Below, in pieces: positions 8,441 through 15,894 of a stretch of DNA of 64,000 nt (positions within the stretch are counted from its first letter, which is position 1; each line of letters opens with the position of its first letter). Location: positions 1 to 64,000 of the forward strand of contig NZ_FNNN01000018.1 of the NCBI RefSeq assembly GCF_900106755.1, given 5' to 3'. Under the pieces are notes generated by a model. The model ran no database searches, was not told the origin of the DNA, and saw only the letters and a list, made by a program, of their open reading frames with translations. The translations under genes and the position numbers were made by a program. This stretch comes from Bacteroides faecis MAJ27 (GTDB lineage: Bacteria; Bacteroidota; Bacteroidia; Bacteroidales; Bacteroidaceae).

Positions 8441-8448
8441 CAAACATA
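8441..8448 (-). promoter_or_regulatory. -7 box upstream of methyltransferase gene
   Basis: TATGTTTG on the minus strand matches the Bacteroides -7 consensus exactly and lies about 65 bp upstream of the ATG at 8375. No good -33 box is visible at the usual spacing. Confidence 0.4.
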
Positions 8449-8715
8449 GAAATTTACGCACCTTTTTCGGGCTAAAAATAATATTGCTAAAACGTAGGAA
8501 ATGATACGCAAACAAGTAACAGAAAGTTTTTCTGCTATAACTAAAAGTTTGTATGGATAGAATATCCGCGTATCTACATATAGAGTGTATTGGTTCAGTG
8601 TGCTAAAATAGCGATTTCTATTTAAATCGCGATATATTTTAATGTTTTTCTGAAAACAAATTTGATGGACTACTCTTCTTCACGAGTTCGATAAAATATT
8701 CTATAGTATGAAAAA

Positions 8716-8858
8716 GAGTTATTTGCAACAACGGAAAAACATAACGGACTAGGGTAGTTCATACGTTCTTTATCCATTCTCTATTTAGGCTTTCTGTTTT
8801 GCAAAACTCTAACTGTCAGGAATATACTCCAATATGTTATACTTGTTGCAAATAACTC
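8716..8858. repeat. 143-bp segment bounded by perfect 16-bp inverted repeats
   Basis: GAGTTATTTGCAACAA at 8716-8731 is repeated exactly in inverse orientation at 8843-8858, enclosing 111 bp with no coding capacity. A 12-bp palindrome GTTTTGCAAAAC lies near the middle. The segment fills much of the 490-bp gap between the DinB-like gene (stop at 8865) and the methyltransferase. The remainder, 8376-8715, holds only the -7 box at 8441-8448 and a small GCGATTT/AAATCGC hairpin. It could be a miniature transposable element or an invertible segment. Confidence 0.6.
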
Positions 8859-8864
8859 AATAGT

Positions 8865-9353
8865 TTATTGAATAGTGCTTTCAGTTAGTTCATGAATTTC
8901 TTTCATATGCAGGTGTAAATGATCTAAATAACCCTCTATCATTTCTTTTAGTGTAACCTTAGTTCCTTCAAAATCACACCAGTAATTATCTAATTTCGTT
9001 ACATCTACGGAATGAATAACGTGAATGATATGTAAATTATAAAACTTCCATAATTGGATTAAGTTAGCCCAATCTGCATTTTGATAATCTTGCAGAGCTA
9101 TCCACAGGTCATTATCCTGACGATAATCAGGGAAAAAAAGCAGGTCTTTGCTGTATTGCAGGCGCACCATTCGTTGGTGATTGTTAGATGCCGAATCAAT
9201 CAAATGACCGAGTATCTGCTTGATGGTACGATTTTGCTTGTTTATTCTTTGTGTTACCACTTCTACAGACAAGTCGTTTAACAACCTCTCTTCCGTTTCA
9301 ATAACCTTTGCAATTCCATCGGTTATATAGCTAAAATTAGTTCTTTGCATCAT
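8865..9353 (-). CDS. DinB-like protein
   Basis: A 162-residue protein with the layout of the DinB/YfiT four-helix family, whose members bind a metal through three histidines and often act in thiol-dependent transfer or detoxification. Candidate ligands are the histidine in QILGHLIDSASNNH (about 48-58), one in NLHIIHVIHSV (about 107-114) and the cluster GYLDHLHLHMKEI (about 142-153). It follows the AraC-type regulator by 82 bp on the same strand, so the two are probably co-transcribed, with the regulator controlling its own operon. The substrate cannot be told. Confidence 0.65.
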   Translation of the reverse strand: MMQRTNFSYITDGIAKVIETEERLLNDLSVEVVTQRINKQNRTIKQILGHLIDSASNNHQRMVRLQYSKDLLFFPDYRQDNDLWIALQDYQNADWANLIQLWKFYNLHIIHVIHSVDVTKLDNYWCDFEGTKVTLKEMIEGYLDHLHLHMKEIHELTESTIQ

Positions 9354-9435
9354 ATTTCAGTTTTAAATTCTTCTGTAAAAATAAGGCTTTTGCCTATCGT
9401 TCACTTGTAAAAAACTGACTTTATACAAATCGAAG

Positions 9436-10269
9436 CTATGCAAAACGATTGGATGTGATAACATTAAGCCTACAGTCTTCGGAGAAGAATGTAGAATAAG
9501 GAGAATGGGAAGATAAATATTGAGTTGGCGAACAACCTGAAAACTCCTTAAAGTCCTTTACCAAGTGCGAAGGATCATAAAAGCCACAGGAATAAGTCAG
9601 ATCTGCAATCTCTATTTCCGGATTATTCTGTAATAGATACAGAACTCGCTGAAAACGGACTACTCTGTAATATTCTTTAGGGCTCATCCCTACATGTTTG
9701 GTAAATATTCTTTTAAACTGCCTATATCCTAAACAAGCACTTTCAGCAAGAGTATTCACCTCTATTTGCGGTTGATTGATTATTTGGCTGATAGAATTCT
9801 GTACCCTTTTGTGATTGTAATCTATATCAATCAGCCGCTTCATGAGAAAGAGTTCGATAAACTGAATACAAGTCTGAACGTTTCTTTCGCTGGAAATGGA
9901 ATTTTTAAGATGGTTTAATTCTATATCCTCTAAATCTTCAATGTCTATGTAACGGTTATATAAGTCACTCATAGGGCATTGTATAAAAGGGTTTAAACCC
10001 AAAGGATGAAATATAATCGCAATCATATCAATATTACCTTTAGAAGCTAAACTCCCATAAACAGAAAATTGCCCTCGAATAAAATTCCTTGGCTGTACAC
10101 CCTTTGATTGGATGTTCAAATTGTCACCTCGATGAAAAACAAGATGTGCACAGCCCGATGGAATAGTTTGAATCCTTACTGGTTCTATTTCATCGGTCTT
10201 TAGCACCCAATAATATTTAATATATTGGGAAAGCGATAGTGACGGATATATAATTTCACTTTCTCTCAT
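9436..10269 (-). CDS. AraC-family transcriptional regulator
   Basis: A 277-residue regulator. The C-terminal DNA-binding domain occupies about 165-265, with two helix-turn-helix units: VNTLAESACLGYRQFKRIF, and IADLTYSCGFYDPSHLVKDF ending in the family-typical GCSPTQYL. The N-terminal part (1-150) resembles the sensor domain found in AraC regulators paired with small cargo genes (PSLSLSQYIKYYWVLK at the start). It is followed on the same strand by the DinB-like gene. The 330-bp gap to 10602 holds a small TAATGC/GCATTA hairpin and otherwise nothing clear. Confidence 0.85.
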   Translation of the reverse strand: MRESEIIYPSLSLSQYIKYYWVLKTDEIEPVRIQTIPSGCAHLVFHRGDNLNIQSKGVQPRNFIRGQFSVYGSLASKGNIDMIAIIFHPLGLNPFIQCPMSDLYNRYIDIEDLEDIELNHLKNSISSERNVQTCIQFIELFLMKRLIDIDYNHKRVQNSISQIINQPQIEVNTLAESACLGYRQFKRIFTKHVGMSPKEYYRVVRFQRVLYLLQNNPEIEIADLTYSCGFYDPSHLVKDFKEFSGCSPTQYLSSHSPYSTFFSEDCRLNVITSNRFA

Positions 10270-10601
10270 TTTACATCTATGTGTCTGCTGAACATATTGC
10301 GGTAAATATAATGCTTAATCTCCGCATTACAATAATGAAGCAAATAAAAACAGGCTATAGACTATGATGTAAGTTCATAACTAGTTTTTTGCGTCCTTTT
10401 ATCTGTTTTTATTAAGCGATTCTGATAGTGAGTTTGCTATTTTAACTTCCCCAGATTCTTATATATACATTTAGGTAGTTAGACATTAGTAGCTTTATCC
10501 TACCACTTCCAGACAGTTTGAAAAATGGCTTTTGATTCTTCTTTCATTTGCTGGTGAAATAGAATCAACACGTTTTATAAACCATTAAAAATTAAAAGAG
10601 T

Positions 10602-10916
10602 ATGGAAGTAGTAACCATCGAAAAAAGAACATTCTCGTATATCTGCGAGAAGTTCATGGAGTTTGCCAAACGGATAGAGAGTTTGTGCAATACTCATACT
10701 CAAAAAGTAGAAAACTGGCTGGATAGTCAGGAGGTGTGCTTGTTGCTAGGCTTTAGTAAACGAACGCTACAATATTACCGAAGTAGTGGGCGACTGGCTT
10801 ATTCTCAAATAGGGAGCAAGATTTATTATAAGTCTTCCGATATTGAAAGAATTATTATGGATAGTGAAACACAAAATCAATCACCCAAACAAATCATGCC
10901 TTATGAAAAGAACTAA
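10602..10916 (+). CDS. Helix-turn-helix protein (excisionase/MerR-like)
   Basis: A 104-residue DNA-binding protein of the same type as that at 6444-6776. The helix-turn-helix lies at about 43-88: LDSQEVCLLLGFSKRTLQYY, then LAYSQIGSKIYYKSSDIERI. The first 40 residues are helical and may mediate dimerisation. It starts a plus-strand run leading toward the integrase: its end overlaps the DUF3876 gene by 14 bases, and a third relative follows at 11250. Proteins of this kind act as excision or recombination-direction factors in Bacteroides elements; which of the three does so here is unknown. Confidence 0.78.
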   Translation: MEVVTIEKRTFSYICEKFMEFAKRIESLCNTHTQKVENWLDSQEVCLLLGFSKRTLQYYRSSGRLAYSQIGSKIYYKSSDIERIIMDSETQNQSPKQIMPYEKN

Positions 10917-11196
10917 AGAAGATTATCCGTCTTTCAACCTGTTCTCCATTGTCGGCACATGGGAAAGCATTAATCTGAATCCTACGGTTATCATCTATCG
11001 GAACGACAAAGATTATCTTCTCTCTATTATCTATGTATCGGAAACCACTAAACAGGCTTCACCCGCTACTTATGAGATACAGCAAGATGGTAACCAGTAT
11101 TTTATTACCACTGCATCCAAACGGCTCTATATAGATTATGATCCGGGAAAAGATGTACTAAGCATTTCATCGCTGGGTGACTATCTGCGCAACTGA
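10903..11196 (+). CDS. DUF3876-family protein
   Basis: A 97-residue protein that I assign to DUF3876, small proteins of unknown function that travel with helix-turn-helix and excisionase genes in Bacteroides elements. Visible features are a conserved-looking start (FNLFSIVGTWESINLNPTV) and a beta-rich body. I use the ATG at 10903 rather than an upstream one at 10843, because the longer version would run through the helix-turn-helix gene with a sequence unlike the family. The 14-base overlap with the upstream gene suggests translational coupling. Confidence 0.65.
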   Translation: MKRTKEDYPSFNLFSIVGTWESINLNPTVIIYRNDKDYLLSIIYVSETTKQASPATYEIQQDGNQYFITTASKRLYIDYDPGKDVLSISSLGDYLRN

Positions 11197-11249
11197 CCGA
11201 CTATCTAGCAATCTTGAAATCAATATTTCAATAAAACAATCTTTCAATC

Positions 11250-11543
11250 ATGGAACTAATAAATAAAGATACCCCACAAGTTAAAGAATTTATTTCTTCG
11301 CTCGATTCAATGCTAAATGGTATTGAATCAATCGTCAAGCACTATAAGCCCCACCTGAATGGGGAATGCTTTCTTTCCAACCATGAAGTTTCCCAAAAAC
11401 TGAATGTCAGTCTGCGAACCCTGCAAGAGTGGAGAGATACAGGGCTAATCCCCTTTATCCAGATAAAAGGTAAAATCATCTATCGCCAAAATGATATTGA
11501 TAAGCTGCTCCAAAAGCACTACTTTGAAAGCTGGAAAGAATAA
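11250..11543 (+). CDS. Helix-turn-helix protein (excisionase/MerR-like)
   Basis: A 97-residue protein and the third relative in the element. The DNA-binding part is at about 42-88: LSNHEVSQKLNVSLRTLQEW, then LIPFIQIKGKIIYRQNDIDK. It lies 53 bp after the DUF3876 gene on the same strand and is the closest of the three to the integrase, which makes it a reasonable candidate for the recombination directionality factor. An inverted repeat begins 12 bases after its stop. Confidence 0.78.
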   Translation: MELINKDTPQVKEFISSLDSMLNGIESIVKHYKPHLNGECFLSNHEVSQKLNVSLRTLQEWRDTGLIPFIQIKGKIIYRQNDIDKLLQKHYFESWKE

Positions 11544-11555
11544 CTATCTGAAAGA

Positions 11556-11610
11556 GTATGATTTCCACTATCTTAAAAGGAAACCTCTTTTATTATAGTG
11601 GAAATTATAC
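11556..11610. promoter_or_regulatory. Inverted repeat overlapping GNAT promoter
   Basis: GTATGATTTCCACTAT (11556-11571) and ATAGTGGAAATTATAC (11595-11610) are inverted copies matching at 15 of 16 positions, 23 bp apart. The right arm overlaps the start of the -7 box TACCTTTG (11608-11615), which is a perfect consensus and lies about 20 bp before the GNAT start. The pair could be an operator or an attenuating hairpin. Confidence 0.55.
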
Positions 11611-11635
11611 CTTTGCATCCTAAACAGTTGAAATT

Positions 11636-12163
11636 ATGAAGTTTGTAATAGAATCCGGTACGACTGCCGACATTGACGAATTAGAAAAGTTATATGATGA
11701 TCTGAATGATTATCTATCAGCAACCACCAATTATCCCGGATGGATAAAAGGCATTAATCCTATTCATGAAGATGCGGTTGTTGGCATAGATAATAATACT
11801 CTTTTTGTTGTCAGGTATGACGGAAAGATAGCTGGCTCTATTATTTTAGACCATCATCCCGATGAAGCCTATAATAGTGTAAGGTGGAAAATAGATGCTG
11901 ATTACAACCATGTTTTTGTGATACGCACTTTTGTGGTGCATCCCTCATTCTTGAAAATGGGTATTGGTCGTGCTTTGATGGACTATTCGTTTGAATTGGC
12001 TCAACAATCAGGCATAAAATCTATTCGTTTAGATGTGTATGAAAATAATCTTCCGGCAATCTCCCTCTATGAGAAATGCGGTTTTGAATACATTGATACC
12101 GTAGATTTTGGCTTTGGCAACTATGGGCTGGATTGGTTCAAACTGTATGAGAAACTTGTTTAA
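11636..12163 (+). CDS. GNAT-family N-acetyltransferase
   Basis: A 175-residue acetyltransferase of the GNAT fold. The acetyl-CoA-binding motif A lies near residues 100-125 (VIRTFVVHPSFLKMGIGRAL, a Q/RxxGxG/A-type loop), and motif B near 140-155 (LDVYENNLPAISLYEKCGFE). The N-terminus (ESGTTADIDELEKLYDDLN) is typical of small-substrate GNAT enzymes. The substrate is not evident; amino acids, peptides or antibiotics are all possible. It has its own promoter with an unusual inverted repeat (11556-11610) and is cargo in the element. Confidence 0.85.
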   Translation: MKFVIESGTTADIDELEKLYDDLNDYLSATTNYPGWIKGINPIHEDAVVGIDNNTLFVVRYDGKIAGSIILDHHPDEAYNSVRWKIDADYNHVFVIRTFVVHPSFLKMGIGRALMDYSFELAQQSGIKSIRLDVYENNLPAISLYEKCGFEYIDTVDFGFGNYGLDWFKLYEKLV

Positions 12164-12274
12164 ACTCTATTCAAGTGAAAGACGTTTTCCTCATGCCACT
12201 CACAAAAACATTGTTTTTCGGAATTTAATCTGAATCATTGACTTTTCCAGTGAAGTATTTAGTCTGTGCAAGTC

Positions 12275-12324
12275 TTTAGATAAAAATACGCTCGAATGTA
12301 ATGAGAGGAAGATTTTTATCTAAA
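12275..12324. repeat. 13-bp perfect inverted repeat in gene-free stretch
   Basis: TTTAGATAAAAAT (12275-12287) and ATTTTTATCTAAA (12312-12324) are perfect inverse copies 24 bp apart, flanked by a second pair, CAAGTC and GACTTG. The gap 12164-12474 holds no gene; it contains this repeat and the terminator at 12411-12452. It could be a binding site near the integrase end or part of a transcript structure. Confidence 0.5.
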
Positions 12325-12410
12325 CCGAAGGCTTGGACTTGAACAGGCTAAATGCGGAACTTACCTTTGTCAATGCTTCATATTGAGTTCTGGAAAACTT
12401 ACTTTAAAAG

Positions 12411-12452
12411 AAAAGGATTGAGAATATGAAATTCATTCTTCCCAATCCTTTT
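12411..12452. terminator. Bidirectional terminator between GNAT and integrase genes
   Basis: AAAAGGATTG (12411-12420) pairs with CAATCCTTTT (12443-12452), with T-rich sequence on each strand. It lies between the convergent acetyltransferase (plus) and integrase (minus) genes and would serve both. Confidence 0.6.
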
Positions 12453-12474
12453 TCTATATTGGCTACTGCCTTAT

Positions 12475-13695
12475 TTATATAGCCAAATCCGACAGACAGC
12501 TATTAACTTTCTGCATATCCTTTAGAATATTCTGATCCAGTATTCGTGCATAGTGTTTCGTTACGCTGGTATCTGCATGACCTAACATCTTTGCTACATT
12601 CTCCATGCTTACGCCATTCGCTAGGCAAATGCTTGTGGCATAGCTATGACGGGCGGTATGAGTGCTAAGATTTTTCTGAATTCCGCACACATCTGCAATT
12701 TCCTTTAAATAACTGTTCATGCGTTGATTGCACAATACAGGCAGGAGTTTTCCAGTGCATTCTGCCACATCCTTATACTTGTCAAGAATAGAAGCAGCCA
12801 CAGGCAACACGGGTATATTACACATAATTTTTGTCTTTTGACGGTTCTTTCTTATCCAAAGCTCCCCTTTGCTATCTCGTACCAAATGTTCAGGCGATAA
12901 GTCTTTCACATCGCTGAACGCTAAGCCAGTAAAAATGCAAAAAACAAAAATATCCCGTACTTGTTCTACTCGCTTAATAGTAAACTCTTTGGCGAGAATG
13001 ATTTTAATCTCGTCCATCGTCAGGAATTCAGGATCGGTTTCTTCTAATTTGAAGCGGTAGTAAGCGAATGGATCTTTCTTAATCCAGTCGTTCTCCAAAG
13101 CAATGCGGATAATCTTCTTCAAGTTCTTTAATCGTGTGATAGCGGAGTTCTGCGCACAACCTTTTTCAATCTTCAAGAAAGCATCGAACTTAGAAATGAA
13201 GTTGGCTTCCAAGTTGTTCAGGGCAATATCCGATAACTGATATTCTTTCTTAATGAATTCCTCCAAATATCGGGTAGTGGTTTCATACCGTTGAACGGTT
13301 TTACTAACAAAGTCTTTGCCGATCAGCTTACGACTTTGTTCGTTGTGTTCTCTGAATACTTGCAAAAGGGTTTTGCTTTCTTCATCTACACCATAATACA
13401 GTTTTCTCACAAGATCAACGGTGATAACCTTGTCGGAAGTTTCCAGTTCCCTATAAATTTGGTGTATGCGTGAACGTGTGATTTCTAAGTAATGGTTCAG
13501 TTCGACCGACATGCGGTCTTTACCTTTTGAATTCTCTTTTGCCTGATTCCATAAGTTCACAGGGCAGCTTCTTTTGATAGAAATATCTACCATACAGCCG
13601 TTTACGGTAATTCTCATGCATACAGGAGCTTCACCGTTCTTTAATAATTTGCCTTTCTTGATGAAGAACAATACAGAAAATGATTTTCGAGCCAT
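12475..13695 (-). CDS. Tyrosine integrase, IntDOT-like
   Basis: A 406-residue site-specific recombinase that integrates and excises the element. The arm-binding and core-binding domains occupy about 1-215, the catalytic domain 220-395. Visible active-site residues are R285 and K287 (RQKTK), H346 and R349 (HTARH), H373 (LGHADT) and the nucleophile Y382 (KHYARI). The usual first arginine is absent: the box reads FTGLAFSD with Ala at 259, as in the CTnDOT integrase, where that position is Ser. It is transcribed away from the tRNA-Lys at 13938-14010, the usual location next to the attachment site. A -7 box TAGTTTTG lies at 13725-13718. It differs clearly from the shufflon recombinase at 24908. 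Confidence 0.93.
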   Translation of the reverse strand: MARKSFSVLFFIKKGKLLKNGEAPVCMRITVNGCMVDISIKRSCPVNLWNQAKENSKGKDRMSVELNHYLEITRSRIHQIYRELETSDKVITVDLVRKLYYGVDEESKTLLQVFREHNEQSRKLIGKDFVSKTVQRYETTTRYLEEFIKKEYQLSDIALNNLEANFISKFDAFLKIEKGCAQNSAITRLKNLKKIIRIALENDWIKKDPFAYYRFKLEETDPEFLTMDEIKIILAKEFTIKRVEQVRDIFVFCIFTGLAFSDVKDLSPEHLVRDSKGELWIRKNRQKTKIMCNIPVLPVAASILDKYKDVAECTGKLLPVLCNQRMNSYLKEIADVCGIQKNLSTHTARHSYATSICLANGVSMENVAKMLGHADTSVTKHYARILDQNILKDMQKVNSCLSDLAI

Positions 13696-13787
13696 TTTTA
13701 CATCGTTTTTAGAGTTACAAAACTATGTATTCTCTTCCAAAGTAGTACTACGCAAAATGTTATGAATCAGTGAGAAAGACGCAAATT

Positions 13788-13858
13788 CGTGGGACTTTTT
13801 TCGATTAAATTTTAGTCCCACGATTTATCCACCAATAATATGCTTGAAACGGCCGTTT
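13788..13858. repeat. Inverted repeat and palindrome beside the attachment site
   Basis: CGTGGGACT (13788-13796) is inverted at 13814-13822, and a 12-bp palindrome AAACGGCCGTTT lies at 13847-13858. Both are in the short stretch between the integrase start and the tRNA, where integrase arm sites or excisionase sites are expected. Function is inferred from position only. Confidence 0.45.
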
Positions 13859-13880
13859 TCTGCTACTTGCCAGAAAAAAG

Positions 13881-13913
13881 AAATCCCCGATAATGCTTGA
13901 TTATCAGGGATTT
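13881..13913 (-). terminator. Terminator downstream of tRNA-Lys
   Basis: On the minus strand a 14-bp stem with one mismatch (13913-13900 with 13894-13881) is followed by a T-rich tract (CTTTTTTCTG at 13880-13871). It lies about 25 bp after the tRNA 3' end and would terminate its transcript. Confidence 0.7.
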
Positions 13914-13936
13914 GCTTGATTTTTCTTTTGTTTTCA

Positions 13937-13950
13937 GTGATCCGCCTGGG
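13937..13950. repeat. Candidate attachment core within tRNA 3' end
   Basis: GTGATCCGCCTGGG covers the 3' end of the tRNA-Lys gene and recurs with one change at 200-213 in direct orientation. It is the natural candidate for the integrase crossover region, since the integrase gene begins 240 bp away. Confidence 0.4.
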
Positions 13951-14010
13951 GCTCGAACCCAGGACCCCAACATTAAAAGTGTTGTGCTCTACCTGCTGAG
14001 CTAGCGAATC
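13938..14010 (-). tRNA. tRNA-Lys (anticodon TTT)
   Basis: A complete 73-nt tRNA folds on the minus strand. The acceptor stem is GATTCGC with GCGGATC (one T-G pair), the D stem GCTC/GAGC, the anticodon stem CAACA/TGTTG with loop CTTTTAA, so the anticodon is TTT for lysine. The T stem is CTGGG/CCCAG with loop TTCGAGC. CCA is not encoded. The gene stays intact next to the mobile element. Confidence 0.95.
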
Positions 14011-14104
14011 AATCCTTATTTGCGAATCAGTTATTTCCTGATTGCGGGTGCAAAGGTAGTTACTTTTATTTAATTTGCAAGTGTTTCGTAGAAAAAAGTT
14101 CCAA

Positions 14105-15238
14105 TTATTTTTCCTCTTTATCGCTTGTTTCTTGATTATCAGTAATTTCTACTTCATCATATTTTATTCTTTCTTTGTTGATAATAAAGCGTTGATAGTA
14201 GGAAAGCATCAAAGTGGTCAGAGGCAAGGCAATGATCATACCCAGCATTCCCATTAATGAACCCCAGATAGAAAGGGATAAAAGGATGATGGCGGGATTC
14301 AGTCCCGTAATCTTTCCCATGATTTTGGGGACGAGGAAAGTATCCTGTATAATTTGGACGATGGCGAAGACTGCCAGTGCGCATGCTATAATAATCCAGA
14401 AATTCTCTCCCGTATCGGCAGCTTTAAGGATCGCCAATAGGACCGTAGGGAGGAAACCGATGATTTGCAGGTAAGGAACCATATTAAGCGCTCCAATGAA
14501 AAGCCCTAGAGCGATAGCCATCGGAAAATCGATAATAAGGAAGCCTATACTGAACAGAATCCCCACACAAAAGGCAACCAGTGCCTGACCACGGAAATAC
14601 CGATTCATGCCGTCCTGTACATCATGTACGAGGTTGGATGCGAAGGTACGATACTTGTTGGGCAGCAGATGCAGCCATCCTTCGGCTATGACTTCATAAT
14701 CCAGCAATATAAAGATTACATATAATAATATGATAAAGGAGGCGAGAATGCTGAACAGGATATTGAGCGACTCCGCAAGCAGGGCCCACACTCTGGGCAC
14801 CGTATCTTTGATGGCTGCAAGAATATTCTCTTCGCTTAATATACGGTTGAGCGCCTGAAGATCAATATTCTCATGAATGAATTCGGAAAGATTCTTGGGT
14901 ACATTATTCCCGGCTCCATTGGTGAGGTAGGTTACCAGTAAGTCATTCATCCTGCCTATTTCCGAAACCATGGGAGGCACCAACAAATAGAATAAGGATA
15001 TTCCGACAAGAGTAATCAGAAACAAGGCGCAGAAGATAGAAACAATACGGCTCTTTAACCGTAGCTTATATTGGAAAAACTTGACTAACGGGTAAACCAT
15101 GTAGGCAATCAGCCAAGCTATAAAGAAAGGTAATAACACTCCGCTGAGCCGTTCCACAAGCATTAATATCCCTACCACCAGTACACATCCGATGGAACCA
15201 CGTATAAAACTGTCGAATGTTATCTTCTTTCTTTCCAT
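14105..15238 (-). CDS. AI-2E family transporter (PerM/UPF0118-like membrane protein)
   Basis: A 377-residue inner-membrane protein of the AI-2E/PerM permease family, whose members export or exchange small molecules; the AI-2 link applies to a few proteins only. Hydrophobic helices occur at about 15-55 (two), 65-90, 150-180, 215-275 (several) and 300-350. The family-typical stretches GALNMVPYLQIIGFLPTVL and the final helix pair with GMLGMIIALPL are present. The tail is acidic and cytoplasmic (EVEITDNQETSDKEE). It follows thymidine kinase by 18 bp on the same strand, so both belong to one operon; the substrate is unknown. Confidence 0.85.
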   Translation of the reverse strand: MERKKITFDSFIRGSIGCVLVVGILMLVERLSGVLLPFFIAWLIAYMVYPLVKFFQYKLRLKSRIVSIFCALFLITLVGISLFYLLVPPMVSEIGRMNDLLVTYLTNGAGNNVPKNLSEFIHENIDLQALNRILSEENILAAIKDTVPRVWALLAESLNILFSILASFIILLYVIFILLDYEVIAEGWLHLLPNKYRTFASNLVHDVQDGMNRYFRGQALVAFCVGILFSIGFLIIDFPMAIALGLFIGALNMVPYLQIIGFLPTVLLAILKAADTGENFWIIIACALAVFAIVQIIQDTFLVPKIMGKITGLNPAIILLSLSIWGSLMGMLGMIIALPLTTLMLSYYQRFIINKERIKYDEVEITDNQETSDKEEK

Positions 15239-15256
15239 ATATGTTTTAAATAGAGT

Positions 15257-15856
15257 TTATATCTGTTGTCCGTCCTCTCCCCGTGCACGGAGGTAGCACT
15301 CCCTGCAAAGCGGCTCGTATTCGGCTGTCTCTCCTAAAAGTACCTGCTTGTCATTCTTGACGGTACGATGAGAGAAAGATGCCAGGTCACCGCACTTCAC
15401 GCAGATAGCATGAACTTTGGAGACTTCGTCGGCAATAGCGCATAATTGCGGCATCGGTCCGAAGGGATTCCCTTTGAAGTCCATATCCAGTCCGGCGATG
15501 ATGACACGGATACCGTTATTGGCAAGCTGTCTGCATACGTCAATCAGTCCGTCATCAAAGAACTGTGCTTCGTCGATGCCTACTACATCTATTTCAGAAG
15601 TGAACAACAGGATACTTGCCGATGAATCGATAGGGGTGGATGCGATGGAATGACTGTCGTGTGATACCACGTCTTCTTCCGAATAACGGGTGTCGATGGC
15701 CGGTTTGAATATCTCTACACGCTGGCGTGCAAACTTGGCTCTTTTCATTCTGCGAATCAGCTCCTCCGTCTTTCCGGAGAACATTGAACCGCAGATTACC
15801 TCTATTCTACCTCTTCTTCTAGTCTCTTGTATGTGGTCTTCTGAAAATAATACCAT
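15257..15856 (-). CDS. tdk: Thymidine kinase
   Basis: This 199-residue cytoplasmic enzyme phosphorylates thymidine to dTMP in the pyrimidine salvage pathway. It is the type II, zinc-containing form. The P-loop GSMFSGKT is at 23-30, the DEAQ motif with catalytic Glu at 95-98, and two cysteine pairs (C152/C155 and C184/C187) that hold the structural zinc. Length is normal for the family. A perfect -7 box (TACCTTTG, minus strand 15902-15895) precedes it. The AI-2E-family gene follows in the same operon. Recognition is secure. Confidence 0.97.
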   Translation of the reverse strand: MVLFSEDHIQETRRRGRIEVICGSMFSGKTEELIRRMKRAKFARQRVEIFKPAIDTRYSEEDVVSHDSHSIASTPIDSSASILLFTSEIDVVGIDEAQFFDDGLIDVCRQLANNGIRVIIAGLDMDFKGNPFGPMPQLCAIADEVSKVHAICVKCGDLASFSHRTVKNDKQVLLGETAEYEPLCRECYLRARGEDGQQI

Positions 15857-15894
15857 GTGATTTTCGTGCTTTCTTGATTAAATAAATGAATGGA

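Noticed and set aside
10843..10902. Upstream start of the DUF3876 gene
   Set aside because: It would overlap the helix-turn-helix gene extensively, and the added residues look like an out-of-frame reading.
1..13950. A conjugative rather than mobilizable element
   Set aside because: No conjugation-pore (Tra), coupling protein or RteA/B genes are present in the window; only relaxase and accessory proteins are seen.
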